This document shows, in pieces, positions 1-5,718 of a stretch of DNA of 5,759 bases (position 1 is its first letter; each line of letters starts with the position of its first letter). The notes under the pieces are model-generated. The model had not been told where the DNA came from and made no database searches. It was given only the letters and a program-made list of their open reading frames with translations. Source of the DNA: Glaciecola sp. UBA1851 (lineage in GTDB: Bacteria > Pseudomonadota > Gammaproteobacteria > Enterobacterales > Alteromonadaceae); assembly GCA_002338515.1 (NCBI GenBank), contig DDIL01000023.1, positions 32,492-38,250 on the forward strand, given 5' to 3'. The translations under genes and the position numbers were made by a program.

Positions 1-551
1 TATTAGATGAAGTAGAAAAAGCACATCCAGATGTTTTTAATATTTTGCTACAAGTATTGGATGATGGGCGATTAACTGATGGCCAAGGGCGGACAGTTAA
101 CTTTAAAAACACAGTGATTATTATGACCTCTAATTTGGGCTCTGATATTATTCAATCGCAATCAGGAGAAGAAAATTATCTTCAAATGAAAAATAGTGTA
201 ATGCAAGTAGTTAGTGCGCATTTTAGGCCAGAGTTTATCAATAGGGTCGATGATATTGTAGTATTCCATTCATTAGAAAAAGCTCAAATTAAGTCTATTG
301 CAAAAATACAACTGGCTGGTTTAAGACAACGTTTACATGAAATGGGCTTTAAACTTGAAATTTCTTCAAGCGCATTAGAGAAAATAGCTGATGCTGGCTT
401 TGATCCTGTTTATGGGGCAAGGCCTTTAAAACGAGCTATTCAATTAGAAATTGAAAACCCTTTGGCCCAAGCTTTGTTAGAAAATACGCTAGATAGTAAA
501 GAATTAATTAGAATAGACACGGATGAAGAGGAGAATATTAGCTTTAGATAA
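1..551 (+). CDS. clpB: ClpB disaggregase, C-terminal part (5' end outside window)
   Basis: This is the end of the second AAA+ domain (D2) and the C-terminal subdomain of ClpB. ClpB is the cytoplasmic hexameric ATPase that extracts polypeptides from aggregates together with DnaK. The reading frame is open from nucleotide 3, and 182 residues are visible. In order, the sequence shows Walker B (LDEVEKAHPDVFN, at the window edge), the pore-proximal LLQVLDDGRLTDGQGRTV segment, sensor 1 (IIMTSNLGS), the arginine finger in RPEFINRVDDIVVFH, and sensor 2 in YGARPLKRAIQ. If the protein has the usual length of about 857 residues, the visible part starts almost exactly at the D2 Walker B, so the C-terminus is full length. 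A TTG at position 45 is an internal leucine codon, not a start. The stop is TAA at 549-551. The gene converges on prsT. Its promoter, normally sigma-32 dependent, lies outside the window. Identification is near certain. Confidence 0.97.
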   Translation, partial: LDEVEKAHPDVFNILLQVLDDGRLTDGQGRTVNFKNTVIIMTSNLGSDIIQSQSGEENYLQMKNSVMQVVSAHFRPEFINRVDDIVVFHSLEKAQIKSIAKIQLAGLRQRLHEMGFKLEISSSALEKIADAGFDPVYGARPLKRAIQLEIENPLAQALLENTLDSKELIRIDTDEEENISFR

Positions 552-566
552 ACGTTTTAACCTATT

Positions 567-591
567 CACCCCAGCCTAACGAGCTGGGGTG
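567..591. terminator. Hairpin between convergent clpB and prsT ends
   Basis: This is a perfect 9-bp inverted repeat, CACCCCAGC / GCTGGGGTG, with a 7-nt loop (CTAACGA). It lies 15 nt after the clpB stop and 6 nt after the prsT stop on the other strand. The stem is GC-rich and the position is ideal for a shared bidirectional terminator. Neither side is followed by a proper T-run (CGATAATTAC on +, AATAGGTTAA on -), so intrinsic termination may be weak. It could act mainly as a 3'-end stabiliser or with Rho. The structure is seen in the sequence; the function is inferred. Confidence 0.6.
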
Positions 592-597
592 CGATAA

Positions 598-3414
598 TTA
601 CATAGAGGCTGTGTTATTTAAAGCCTCAGTAATAATTTTATTTTGTAACTCTAAAGCTGGCGTTCGGTCAAAAAACGCACTTTGCTCTGTTGTTAATACT
701 CTTTCTAATTCAACATTCGCTTCATCGACTCGACCCAAATGATACAGAGTATACGCTAAGTGATATCGTATTTGAGGGTCTTCAGAGGCTAAAGCAAAAG
801 CTTGGCGCAAATATGACAAGGCTTCCTCATACCTTTCCTGTTTTGCAAGCAACCAACCTTGAGTATCTATAATATGAGGGTCGTCGGGATCTTCTCTGAC
901 TGCTCTACGAGAGTATTGTACTGCTTTGTCGAAATCATCATGTACAGTCAAATATAAATTTGCAATATTATTATAAACCGAGCCTAAATTCTGATAGTTT
1001 TTATACTTAGCTAAACTAAGATAGTGAGCAAGCGCTTCCAGTTTCTTACCACTGGCTAGTTTGTAATCAGCCATCATATTTTCGTAAATAGGGCGATAAT
1101 ATCGTTTGTCATTAACTAGCTCAGTTATTGTTTGTAGAAACTTATCACCGTTGAAGTCTTCCATAGCTAATTGATACATTTTGACCACGGCAATGACGTA
1201 AGTTTTATCAAGCAAAAGGGCATCGTTATAAAGACGATAGGCCACTTCTTTATTTCCTTCAGCTCTTGCAACTTCGCCTTCAATTAGCTTTATTGTTCTA
1301 TCGTTAGGGAAAGCTTTTGCTAATGCATCTACTTCCTGCCTAGCTAATACTTTATCATTTTTTAATAAGTGAAGTTTTACTAATTCCGTTCTGTAAATAA
1401 GACTTCTAGGCGCTAATGATAATGCTTGTGACAGCGTTTTTTCAGCACCTTCAAAGTCTCTAATTGAAACCTGAAGATCAAATAAATTTATAAGCTTGCT
1501 TGGCTCTTTATCCCAAATGGTATAAAGGCTGTTCATATCTGTTTTTGCTTTCTTAAACTGATTAGTTTTTATATACAGCTCGGCTCGGTAAGACAAATAA
1601 GTTGGATTTAAGAAACTATTCCTCAGCAAATGATTGACTTCAGAAATTGCAGAGCGCAAATCACCCGAATTCTCGTATGCTCTTACTAGTAATTCAGATG
1701 CAAAAAGGTTGTCGGTCTCCAATGTTTTGGCTTTCAGTAATTCTTGTATTGCTTGTTCATAGTTATCCGTTGCCATTGATAACTGACCTTTCATTAAAAC
1801 TAATGCCGTATCGGATGGGTTCTCTTCCATCAAAGGTACAATTATATTATTGGCTTGCTCAAACCAACCTGTGCGCAAGAGTACTTGTACTAGGGAACGA
1901 CGTGCAGAATAGGATTCAGGATTCTTTTTTAGTATGCTATTTAAAACAGATTGGGCACTAGCAAAATCCCCTAACTTCATAAATATACCTGATTTTGTTA
2001 TTTTAGCCTGTTCGTCATCTGGGTTTTTCTCAAGTAAGGTCTCAACTTTTTCTAATGCTTCTTCATACTTGCCGTTTGCATTTAACAACTCTATTGCGGT
2101 ATATATAAACACTTCACCTTCTTGGTTTTCAAAAAGTGAGTTATATAGGTTTAGCGCTTCGGTTGTTCTGTCACGTTTTACTAGAGTTTTAACTCTAGTA
2201 AATACTAAATTCGCATTTTTATTACCTAATACTTTTTCTAATTCGTCTATTAATTGCTCACATTTAAAATGTTTTTCTGTTGCTAGATATAAATCACATA
2301 GCAACAAGTTCAATCTTAGGTTGTTAGAAAAAATAGATACATTTTTCTCTAATAGCACTAACGCCTTAAACGATTGCTTAAGTTTCATATATGTGTCAGC
2401 TAGCAAACTAATTGCATTTATATCTTGTCTATTCTTCAATAAGTAGCTTTCTAGCTCTATAGCAGCTTGTTCATAATTTTCAGTCATGTAAGTAGACAAA
2501 GCTTGAACAAAAATGAGTTCAGCTCTTTGCGTCTTTAGTTCATCTGGAATGAGGGTTAATTTTTGATTAATTTCATTAAAAGCTTGGTTGGCCGTGTCTT
2601 TGTCAGATGACTTGATTAATTTTCCATAAAGAAGAATAGCAAACGGGTCGTCTGGTGTTTGTTCAATTATTTCTTCGACTAATAATGTAGCCTTATCCAA
2701 TTCATTGACTTTAATATAGGCGGTAGCTAGCGACCTTTTAATTAAAGGGTCAGTTGCGTTTTCTGTATAAGCTCTTTCTAATAGGCGAACTGATTCCTCA
2801 TTGTTTCCTTGTACCCCTGCTAACTGGGCTCTTAAATGAAGTGTTCTATGATCGTTTTCATTTAAACTGACAAGACGAGCAATCACAGCTCTTAATTCTG
2901 TATATTGATTTGTGTATAAATAAAAATAGGCAAGTGATTGTAAGCCTCTCAAATTTCTAGGGTAGAGGTCAATTGCTTGTTTAAAAAATTGGTATGCAGT
3001 GTCATCGTCGTTGGTATTAAATGCCGTTGTCGCTTTTATTAACAGCAGTTCAAATGTATTCCTTTTACTAAGGTTAGCATCACTTAATTCATAAATAGAG
3101 CGATAATCTTCTAGATAAAGGTATGTGCGTGCCATGGTTGCCGTTATAAGGTTAGGATCGGCACCCATTACCACAGCTTCTTCAAATTCAATTAACGCGT
3201 CTCTTGCAAACCCTTTAGTAAATAAAATATTACCCATAAGAATTTTCGAGGGCAAATGGTCTGGGTTTTGATTAAGTGAATTTTTGAGATGAATATATGC
3301 GTCATCAACGTCATTATTGTTATAACTTTGCAGTGCTTTTTCGTATGGATTTATTTCTTGTCCAAAGATATTTAACGATAGAAATGTTATTAATAGAAAA
3401 ATAAACTTTTTCAC
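598..3414 (-). CDS. prsT: PrsT-type PEP-CTERM system TPR-repeat protein
   Basis: This is a 938-residue, almost entirely alpha-helical tetratricopeptide-repeat protein. Residues 1-18 form a signal peptide (MKKFIFLLITFLSLNIFG), so it should act in the periplasm. TPR helices run from about residue 23 to 910. The N-terminal stretch at about 40-100 (YIHLKNSLNQNPDH, then a GNILFTKG repeat and EEAVVMGADPNLI) and the C-terminal stretch at about 847-906 (IDTQGWLLAKQERYEEAL, DPQIRYHLAYTLYHLGRVDEA) have the wording typical of the PEP_TPR_lipo family (TIGR02917, about 900 residues). That family is known to co-occur with the kinase PrsK and regulator PrsR of the PEP-CTERM/exosortase system. Its exact biochemical role is unknown; a protein-interaction or regulatory scaffold is the usual suggestion. 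Oddly, no cysteine lies at the signal cleavage site, although the family is described as lipoproteins. The start is GTG at 3414, with GAGG 7 nt upstream and an in-frame TGA 12 nt upstream. The neighbour upstream on the same strand is a PEP-CTERM protein, which supports the assignment. The subfamily name is inferred from motifs; the TPR nature is certain. Confidence 0.88.
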   Translation of the reverse strand: MKKFIFLLITFLSLNIFGQEINPYEKALQSYNNNDVDDAYIHLKNSLNQNPDHLPSKILMGNILFTKGFARDALIEFEEAVVMGADPNLITATMARTYLYLEDYRSIYELSDANLSKRNTFELLLIKATTAFNTNDDDTAYQFFKQAIDLYPRNLRGLQSLAYFYLYTNQYTELRAVIARLVSLNENDHRTLHLRAQLAGVQGNNEESVRLLERAYTENATDPLIKRSLATAYIKVNELDKATLLVEEIIEQTPDDPFAILLYGKLIKSSDKDTANQAFNEINQKLTLIPDELKTQRAELIFVQALSTYMTENYEQAAIELESYLLKNRQDINAISLLADTYMKLKQSFKALVLLEKNVSIFSNNLRLNLLLCDLYLATEKHFKCEQLIDELEKVLGNKNANLVFTRVKTLVKRDRTTEALNLYNSLFENQEGEVFIYTAIELLNANGKYEEALEKVETLLEKNPDDEQAKITKSGIFMKLGDFASAQSVLNSILKKNPESYSARRSLVQVLLRTGWFEQANNIIVPLMEENPSDTALVLMKGQLSMATDNYEQAIQELLKAKTLETDNLFASELLVRAYENSGDLRSAISEVNHLLRNSFLNPTYLSYRAELYIKTNQFKKAKTDMNSLYTIWDKEPSKLINLFDLQVSIRDFEGAEKTLSQALSLAPRSLIYRTELVKLHLLKNDKVLARQEVDALAKAFPNDRTIKLIEGEVARAEGNKEVAYRLYNDALLLDKTYVIAVVKMYQLAMEDFNGDKFLQTITELVNDKRYYRPIYENMMADYKLASGKKLEALAHYLSLAKYKNYQNLGSVYNNIANLYLTVHDDFDKAVQYSRRAVREDPDDPHIIDTQGWLLAKQERYEEALSYLRQAFALASEDPQIRYHLAYTLYHLGRVDEANVELERVLTTEQSAFFDRTPALELQNKIITEALNNTASM

Positions 3415-3421
3415 TGGATTG

Positions 3422-3425
3422 CCTC
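3422..3425 (-). promoter_or_regulatory. Ribosome binding site fixing the GTG start of prsT
   Basis: Read on the minus strand, GAGG is followed by a 7-nt gap (CAATCCA) and then GTG AAA AAG TTT. No ATG is available nearby and an in-frame TGA sits at 3424-3426. The signal peptide begins immediately with MKKF, so GTG is the only reasonable start. Confidence 0.75.
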
Positions 3426-3435
3426 AATAGATGAC

Positions 3436-3465
3436 TTTAAAAACAGACGGTTTTTAAACCATCAA
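3436..3465 (-). promoter_or_regulatory. Candidate prsT promoter overlapped by a 9-5-9 inverted repeat
   Basis: The region holds a perfect dyad, TTTAAAAAC (3436-3444) and GTTTTTAAA (3450-3458), with a 5-nt AGACG spacer. On the minus strand a modest sigma-70-like pair overlaps it: TTGATG (3465-3460), an 18-nt spacer, then TTTAAA (3441-3436). This would start transcription about 15 nt before the GTG. A terminator separates prsT from the upstream gene, so it needs its own promoter somewhere in 3415-3542, and this is the best candidate seen. The dyad would cover the -10 and spacer, as a repressor operator does. It is AT-rich, so chance is possible. The dyad is seen; promoter and operator roles are inferred. 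Confidence 0.35.
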
Positions 3466-3542
3466 TAAAGTATCGACCCGCACAGACGATATTTTAATAT
3501 TACTTCAAATTCAGGTACTTTTATAGCGCATTTGTTTTAAAC

Positions 3543-3571
3543 AAAAAAGGCGCTGTAAAAGCGCCTTTTTT
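3543..3571 (-). terminator. Strong intrinsic terminator after the PEP-CTERM gene
   Basis: The sequence has A6, a 6-bp stem GGCGCT / AGCGCC closed by a GTAAA loop, then T6. On the minus strand this gives a GC-rich hairpin followed directly by TTTTTT, 18 nt after the TAG stop of the PEP-CTERM gene. The A-run on the other side makes it symmetric, but no plus-strand gene ends here. It implies that prsT is transcribed separately from the PEP-CTERM gene. Confidence 0.92.
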
Positions 3572-3589
3572 CAAAATATGGTTTGGTTA

Positions 3590-4465
3590 CTAGGTATTGT
3601 TCTTTCTGTAAACCATTGCGCCAAGCATTATAATCATAATAGCTAAAATTGAAGGAGCAGATACCTCTTGAGAATGCTTATATACTAAGTTGTTTATAGC
3701 ACCGGAACCAGGCATATTCAAAACCATCTTAGTTACATTAAATAAACCTTCGTAGTTTATTCTTGTGTAGTTGTTGTTGCCTACACCGGGTACATTTCTT
3801 TCTTCTATTTCGCCATTTTCTAAAAAGAAGAATATTTTCGCGTCGTTTCCTGCACGTTGTGCTTCTTTAACTTCAATATCAAAGAAATCTAAACTTAATA
3901 TATCCACTGCGTCTGTAAATTCGAATACAAAAAATCCAGCCGGTCTAGCACCTTCATCGTTTGGACCTTCACATTGACGGCCGTCGCAGTCTACCTTTTC
4001 TTCATTTATGATTAAAACGTTGCCAGGAGACTTCCAGGTATCTGCTCTTGGATCGTGAGCACCATAGAGGTCACTGTAATATTCCTCTGCACTTGATAAT
4101 GGATCATACTTGTCACCTGTTTGTCTTGTTACAAAGTCACCGTTCCATTTTTGTTTAAATTCAAGGTCAGGATCAGGTGTGTATCTGTTCAGTGTATCAA
4201 ATGCGCTTTGTCTATCTGTTTTATCGTGTCCAGCACAAACGCCATTTACTTGCGATGTATGAGCATCGGGGGACCCTGAAAAATTACAACTTTGAATTGT
4301 AACGCCCCAACTAGCATATTCATTATCAATAATTTGACCATCTTGTATTTTATTGCCATGTGCATCATAGTCAAAGTCAAGTACTCTTAAACCAGCATTT
4401 GCATACACCGGAATAGCTAGAGCAAAGATAAGCGCTATTCTCTTTATTATTTTTACTTTCAACAT
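3590..4465 (-). CDS. Secreted protein with variant PEP-CTERM sorting signal
   Basis: This 291-residue exported protein has three parts. Residues 1-24 are a signal peptide (MLKVKIIKRIALIFALAIPVYANA, cleavage after ANA). About 240 residues of mature domain follow, apparently beta-rich. The tail is EVSAPS (267-272), a short hydrophobic span ILAIMIIMLGAMVY (273-286), and R287 K288 NNT. The tail order of motif, membrane segment and basic residues is that of exosortase (XrtA) substrates, with SAPS in place of the usual PEP. Such proteins are cut by the exosortase at the membrane and released to the surface or matrix. The mature part has the style of PEP-CTERM beta-sandwich proteins (LDFDYDAHG near 28-36, IIDNEYASWGVTI near 45-57, INNLVY near 257-262). 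Its four cysteines are paired in sequence (60/77 and 160/165), suggesting two disulfides. No catalytic motif was recognised and no ligand can be named. The ATG at 4465 has GGAG 9 nt upstream. A sigma-54 promoter precedes it. The sorting-signal call is likely but the motif is non-canonical. Confidence 0.82.
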   Translation of the reverse strand: MLKVKIIKRIALIFALAIPVYANAGLRVLDFDYDAHGNKIQDGQIIDNEYASWGVTIQSCNFSGSPDAHTSQVNGVCAGHDKTDRQSAFDTLNRYTPDPDLEFKQKWNGDFVTRQTGDKYDPLSSAEEYYSDLYGAHDPRADTWKSPGNVLIINEEKVDCDGRQCEGPNDEGARPAGFFVFEFTDAVDILSLDFFDIEVKEAQRAGNDAKIFFFLENGEIEERNVPGVGNNNYTRINYEGLFNVTKMVLNMPGSGAINNLVYKHSQEVSAPSILAIMIIMLGAMVYRKNNT

Positions 4466-4535
4466 TTACTACCACTCCGTTTAACTACTTAAGTACATCA
4501 TCTACGTGACATGGACTATTAACTGATTACATGAA

Positions 4536-4551
4536 TGCAATTTTGATGCCA
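4536..4551 (-). promoter_or_regulatory. Sigma-54 (-24/-12) promoter for the PEP-CTERM gene
   Basis: On the minus strand the sequence reads TGGCATC-AAAA-TTGCA. The sigma-54 consensus is TGGCACG-N4-TTGCW. The invariant GG (4550, 4549) and GC (4538, 4537) are exactly 12 nt apart, and only two bases of the -24 box differ. The transcription start would fall near 4525, giving a leader of about 60 nt before the ATG at 4465. PEP-CTERM genes in bacteria with PrsK/PrsR are known to depend on RpoN, which agrees with the prsT gene next door. The match is seen; the use of the site is inferred. Confidence 0.75.
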
Positions 4552-4631
4552 GCAAATTAAAGCACTGTTTTTGTGAATAAAAACTCAAAAATTAGTAAGA
4601 AAGTTTTTGTATGTGTAAAAAAAACAGACGC

Positions 4632-4659
4632 TCAATAAGCAACCAGAGTGAGTTATTGA
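4632..4659. repeat. Inverted repeat, possible activator site upstream of the sigma-54 promoter
   Basis: TCAATAA (4632-4638) and TTATTGA (4653-4659) are perfect 7-bp inverted arms separated by 14 bp, so the arm centres are 21 bp (two helical turns) apart. The dyad is centred about 120 bp upstream of the inferred sigma-54 start, the usual place for an NtrC-type enhancer site. The arms are AT-rich, so chance remains possible. PrsR as the binder is speculation from context. Confidence 0.35.
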
Positions 4660-4671
4660 TAATAACTATCA
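4657..4671. promoter_or_regulatory. Fur-like 7-1-7 operator
   Basis: TGATAAT-A-ACTATCA matches the Fur 7-1-7 consensus TGATAAT-N-ATTATCA at 13 of 14 defined positions. It overlaps the -10 of a possible minus-strand sigma-70 promoter, as Fur operators often do. It is about 190 bp from the PEP-CTERM start and 213 bp from the pssA start, so the controlled gene is uncertain. An alternative is that this dyad belongs to the enhancer of the sigma-54 promoter. The match is seen; the Fur assignment is inferred. Confidence 0.5.
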
Positions 4672-4692
4672 CTTAAATTTACGTTTAGTCAA
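4665..4692 (-). promoter_or_regulatory. Possible sigma-70 promoter under the Fur-like site
   Basis: On the minus strand TTGACT (4692-4687) is followed after 16 nt by GATAGT (4670-4665). The -35 matches consensus at 5 of 6 positions and the -10 at 4 of 6. It would give the PEP-CTERM gene a second, longer leader of about 190 nt. The -10 lies inside the Fur-like dyad. In such AT-rich DNA the match is only suggestive. Confidence 0.3.
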
Positions 4693-4749
4693 ATAAGGTT
4701 AATAATTTCTATGTTCTATATTTTTTAGCGGCATTATCATTGATTGTTT

Positions 4750-4774
4750 TATCTATACTCTATATAGATATAAT
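4750..4774 (+). promoter_or_regulatory. Candidate pssA promoter -10 with overlapping dyad
   Basis: A consensus TATAAT lies at 4769-4774, about 110 bp upstream of the pssA ATG. It overlaps the right arm of a perfect 8-5-8 inverted repeat: TATCTATA (4750-4757), CTCTA, TATAGATA (4763-4770). The only -35-like hexamer nearby, TTGTTT at 4744-4749, is 19 nt away, so the promoter call is weak. The dyad could be an operator over the -10 or simply AT-rich chance. Confidence 0.3.
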
Positions 4775-4884
4775 TTTCATGAAACAAAATTTAATAAAGT
4801 GGATGTAATTTGTTATATTTATAAACTATTCATAGTAAATAATCCTTACCAACACTTAAAACCAACTTTGGAGTAAGCGCTCAA

Positions 4885-5700
4885 ATGTCAAAAAAACCAA
4901 AAGGTATATACCTTCTGCCTAACTTACTGACAACTGCAGGCTTATTCTCAGGCTTTTATGCAGTAGTAATGTCTATGAATGGGCATTTTGTAAGTGCTTC
5001 AATTGCAATATTCGTGGCAATGATTTTTGATGGATTGGATGGAAGAGTTGCCAGAATAACCAATACACAATCTGCGTTTGGAGCTGAATATGATTCTATG
5101 GCCGACATGTTATCTTTCGGGGTTGCTCCTGCATTGGTAGCATATAACTTCGGATTGTCAGATTTAGGTAAAATTGGCTGGTTAGCTGCGTTCATTTACG
5201 TTGCATGTGCTGCATTGCGTTTAGCAAGATTCAATACTCAACTTGAAACCGCGGATAAAAACTATTTCCAAGGGCTAGCGAGTCCAGCAGCTGCAGCTGT
5301 TATTGCCGGCATGGTTTGGGTATGTATGGATTATGAATTAGATGTATCAAATTACGGGTTTATTGTCGCTATAATAACAGGGTTAACTGGTATATTGATG
5401 GTTAGTAACTTTAAATATAACTCCTTCAAAGAGGTAGATTGGCATGGGAAAGTGCCGTTTGTAGCGCTATTAGTGATAATGCTTGTATTTATTATTGTAG
5501 CTACTGCTCCTTCTTTAGTTCTTTTTATTGTTTTCGTACTGTACATGGTAGCTGGACCCATCAACACATTCAGAACGGTTGATAAAGTCACGCTTGAAGA
5601 TGTTGTAGGAGAAGCCTCGGAAGATGCAGATTTTGACAGTGTTGAGAACAAAAGTGCTAAATCTAAAGTAGACGATTCTCCAGACTCAGAAAAAAGTTAA
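4885..5700 (+). CDS. pssA: CDP-diacylglycerol--serine O-phosphatidyltransferase
   Basis: This is a 271-residue integral membrane enzyme of the CDP-alcohol phosphatidyltransferase family. It would join serine to CDP-diacylglycerol to make phosphatidylserine, the precursor of phosphatidylethanolamine. The full catalytic signature is present: D49xxD52GxxA56R57, eight residues, G66xxxD70xxxD74. All four metal/CDP-binding aspartates are kept, with D74 as the expected catalytic base. The N-terminal YLLPNLLTTAGLFSGF and the later FQGLASPAAAA (about 128-138) and SNFKYNSFKEV (about 174-184) are typical of the serine-using branch, so PssA is preferred over PgsA. About eight hydrophobic segments span residues 15-225. 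The last 40 residues form an acidic, serine-rich tail (EDADFDSVENKSAKSKVDD) that should be cytoplasmic and disordered. GGAG lies 11 nt before the ATG, slightly far. The gene is divergent from the PEP-CTERM gene. No terminator is seen before the promoter that begins 19 nt after its stop. This is not the phospholipase-D-type PssA of E. coli. Confidence 0.93.
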   Translation: MSKKPKGIYLLPNLLTTAGLFSGFYAVVMSMNGHFVSASIAIFVAMIFDGLDGRVARITNTQSAFGAEYDSMADMLSFGVAPALVAYNFGLSDLGKIGWLAAFIYVACAALRLARFNTQLETADKNYFQGLASPAAAAVIAGMVWVCMDYELDVSNYGFIVAIITGLTGILMVSNFKYNSFKEVDWHGKVPFVALLVIMLVFIIVATAPSLVLFIVFVLYMVAGPINTFRTVDKVTLEDVVGEASEDADFDSVENKSAKSKVDDSPDSEKS

Positions 5701-5718
5701 TTTATTCTCAAATTACAC

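Larger units (their letters stand above)
4466..4884. other. Divergent intergenic regulatory region, no gene
   Basis: This is 419 bp of AT-rich DNA between the start codons of the PEP-CTERM gene (-) and pssA (+). No credible ORF is present; the longest ATG frames noticed are a few codons long. From left to right it holds the PEP-CTERM Shine-Dalgarno (GGAG on minus, 4475-4478), a sigma-54 promoter (4536-4551, -), a TCAATAA/TTATTGA dyad (4632-4659), a Fur-like dyad (4657-4671), a possible sigma-70 promoter (4665-4692, -), an 8-5-8 dyad next to a TATAAT (4750-4774, +), and the pssA Shine-Dalgarno (GGAG, 4870-4873). Nothing resembling a known riboswitch or RNA gene was seen. Confidence 0.7.

Noticed and set aside
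45..551. Independent short gene starting at TTG 45
   Set aside because: The frame is open to the window edge and reads the ClpB Walker B directly before it, so this is an internal codon of clpB.
690..2446. Open plus-strand frames opposite the TPR gene (690-872, 1647-1961, 1934-2446)
   Set aside because: They are antisense to a 938-codon gene with clear TPR periodicity, show no recognisable protein style, and have no independent start signals.
598..3414. DNA-level tandem repeats within the TPR gene
   Set aside because: The repeats are at the protein level and divergent; no long identical DNA units were seen.
3771..3977. 68-codon plus-strand frame opposite the PEP-CTERM gene
   Set aside because: It is a shadow of the real gene, low-complexity Ser/Lys-rich, with no supporting ribosome binding site noticed.
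598..4465. prsT and the PEP-CTERM gene as one operon
   Set aside because: A strong intrinsic terminator at 3543-3571 and a 175-bp gap separate them, so separate transcripts are more likely despite the shared strand.
4775..4884. Riboswitch or leader-peptide attenuator in the pssA leader
   Set aside because: No conserved riboswitch core, no terminator-like hairpin with a T-run and no convincing small ORF were seen; the stretch is simply AT-rich.
4956..5651. Minus-strand frames opposite pssA (4956-5195, 5352-5651)
   Set aside because: The plus strand carries the complete catalytic signature of a CDP-alcohol phosphatidyltransferase; the antisense frames have no recognisable features.
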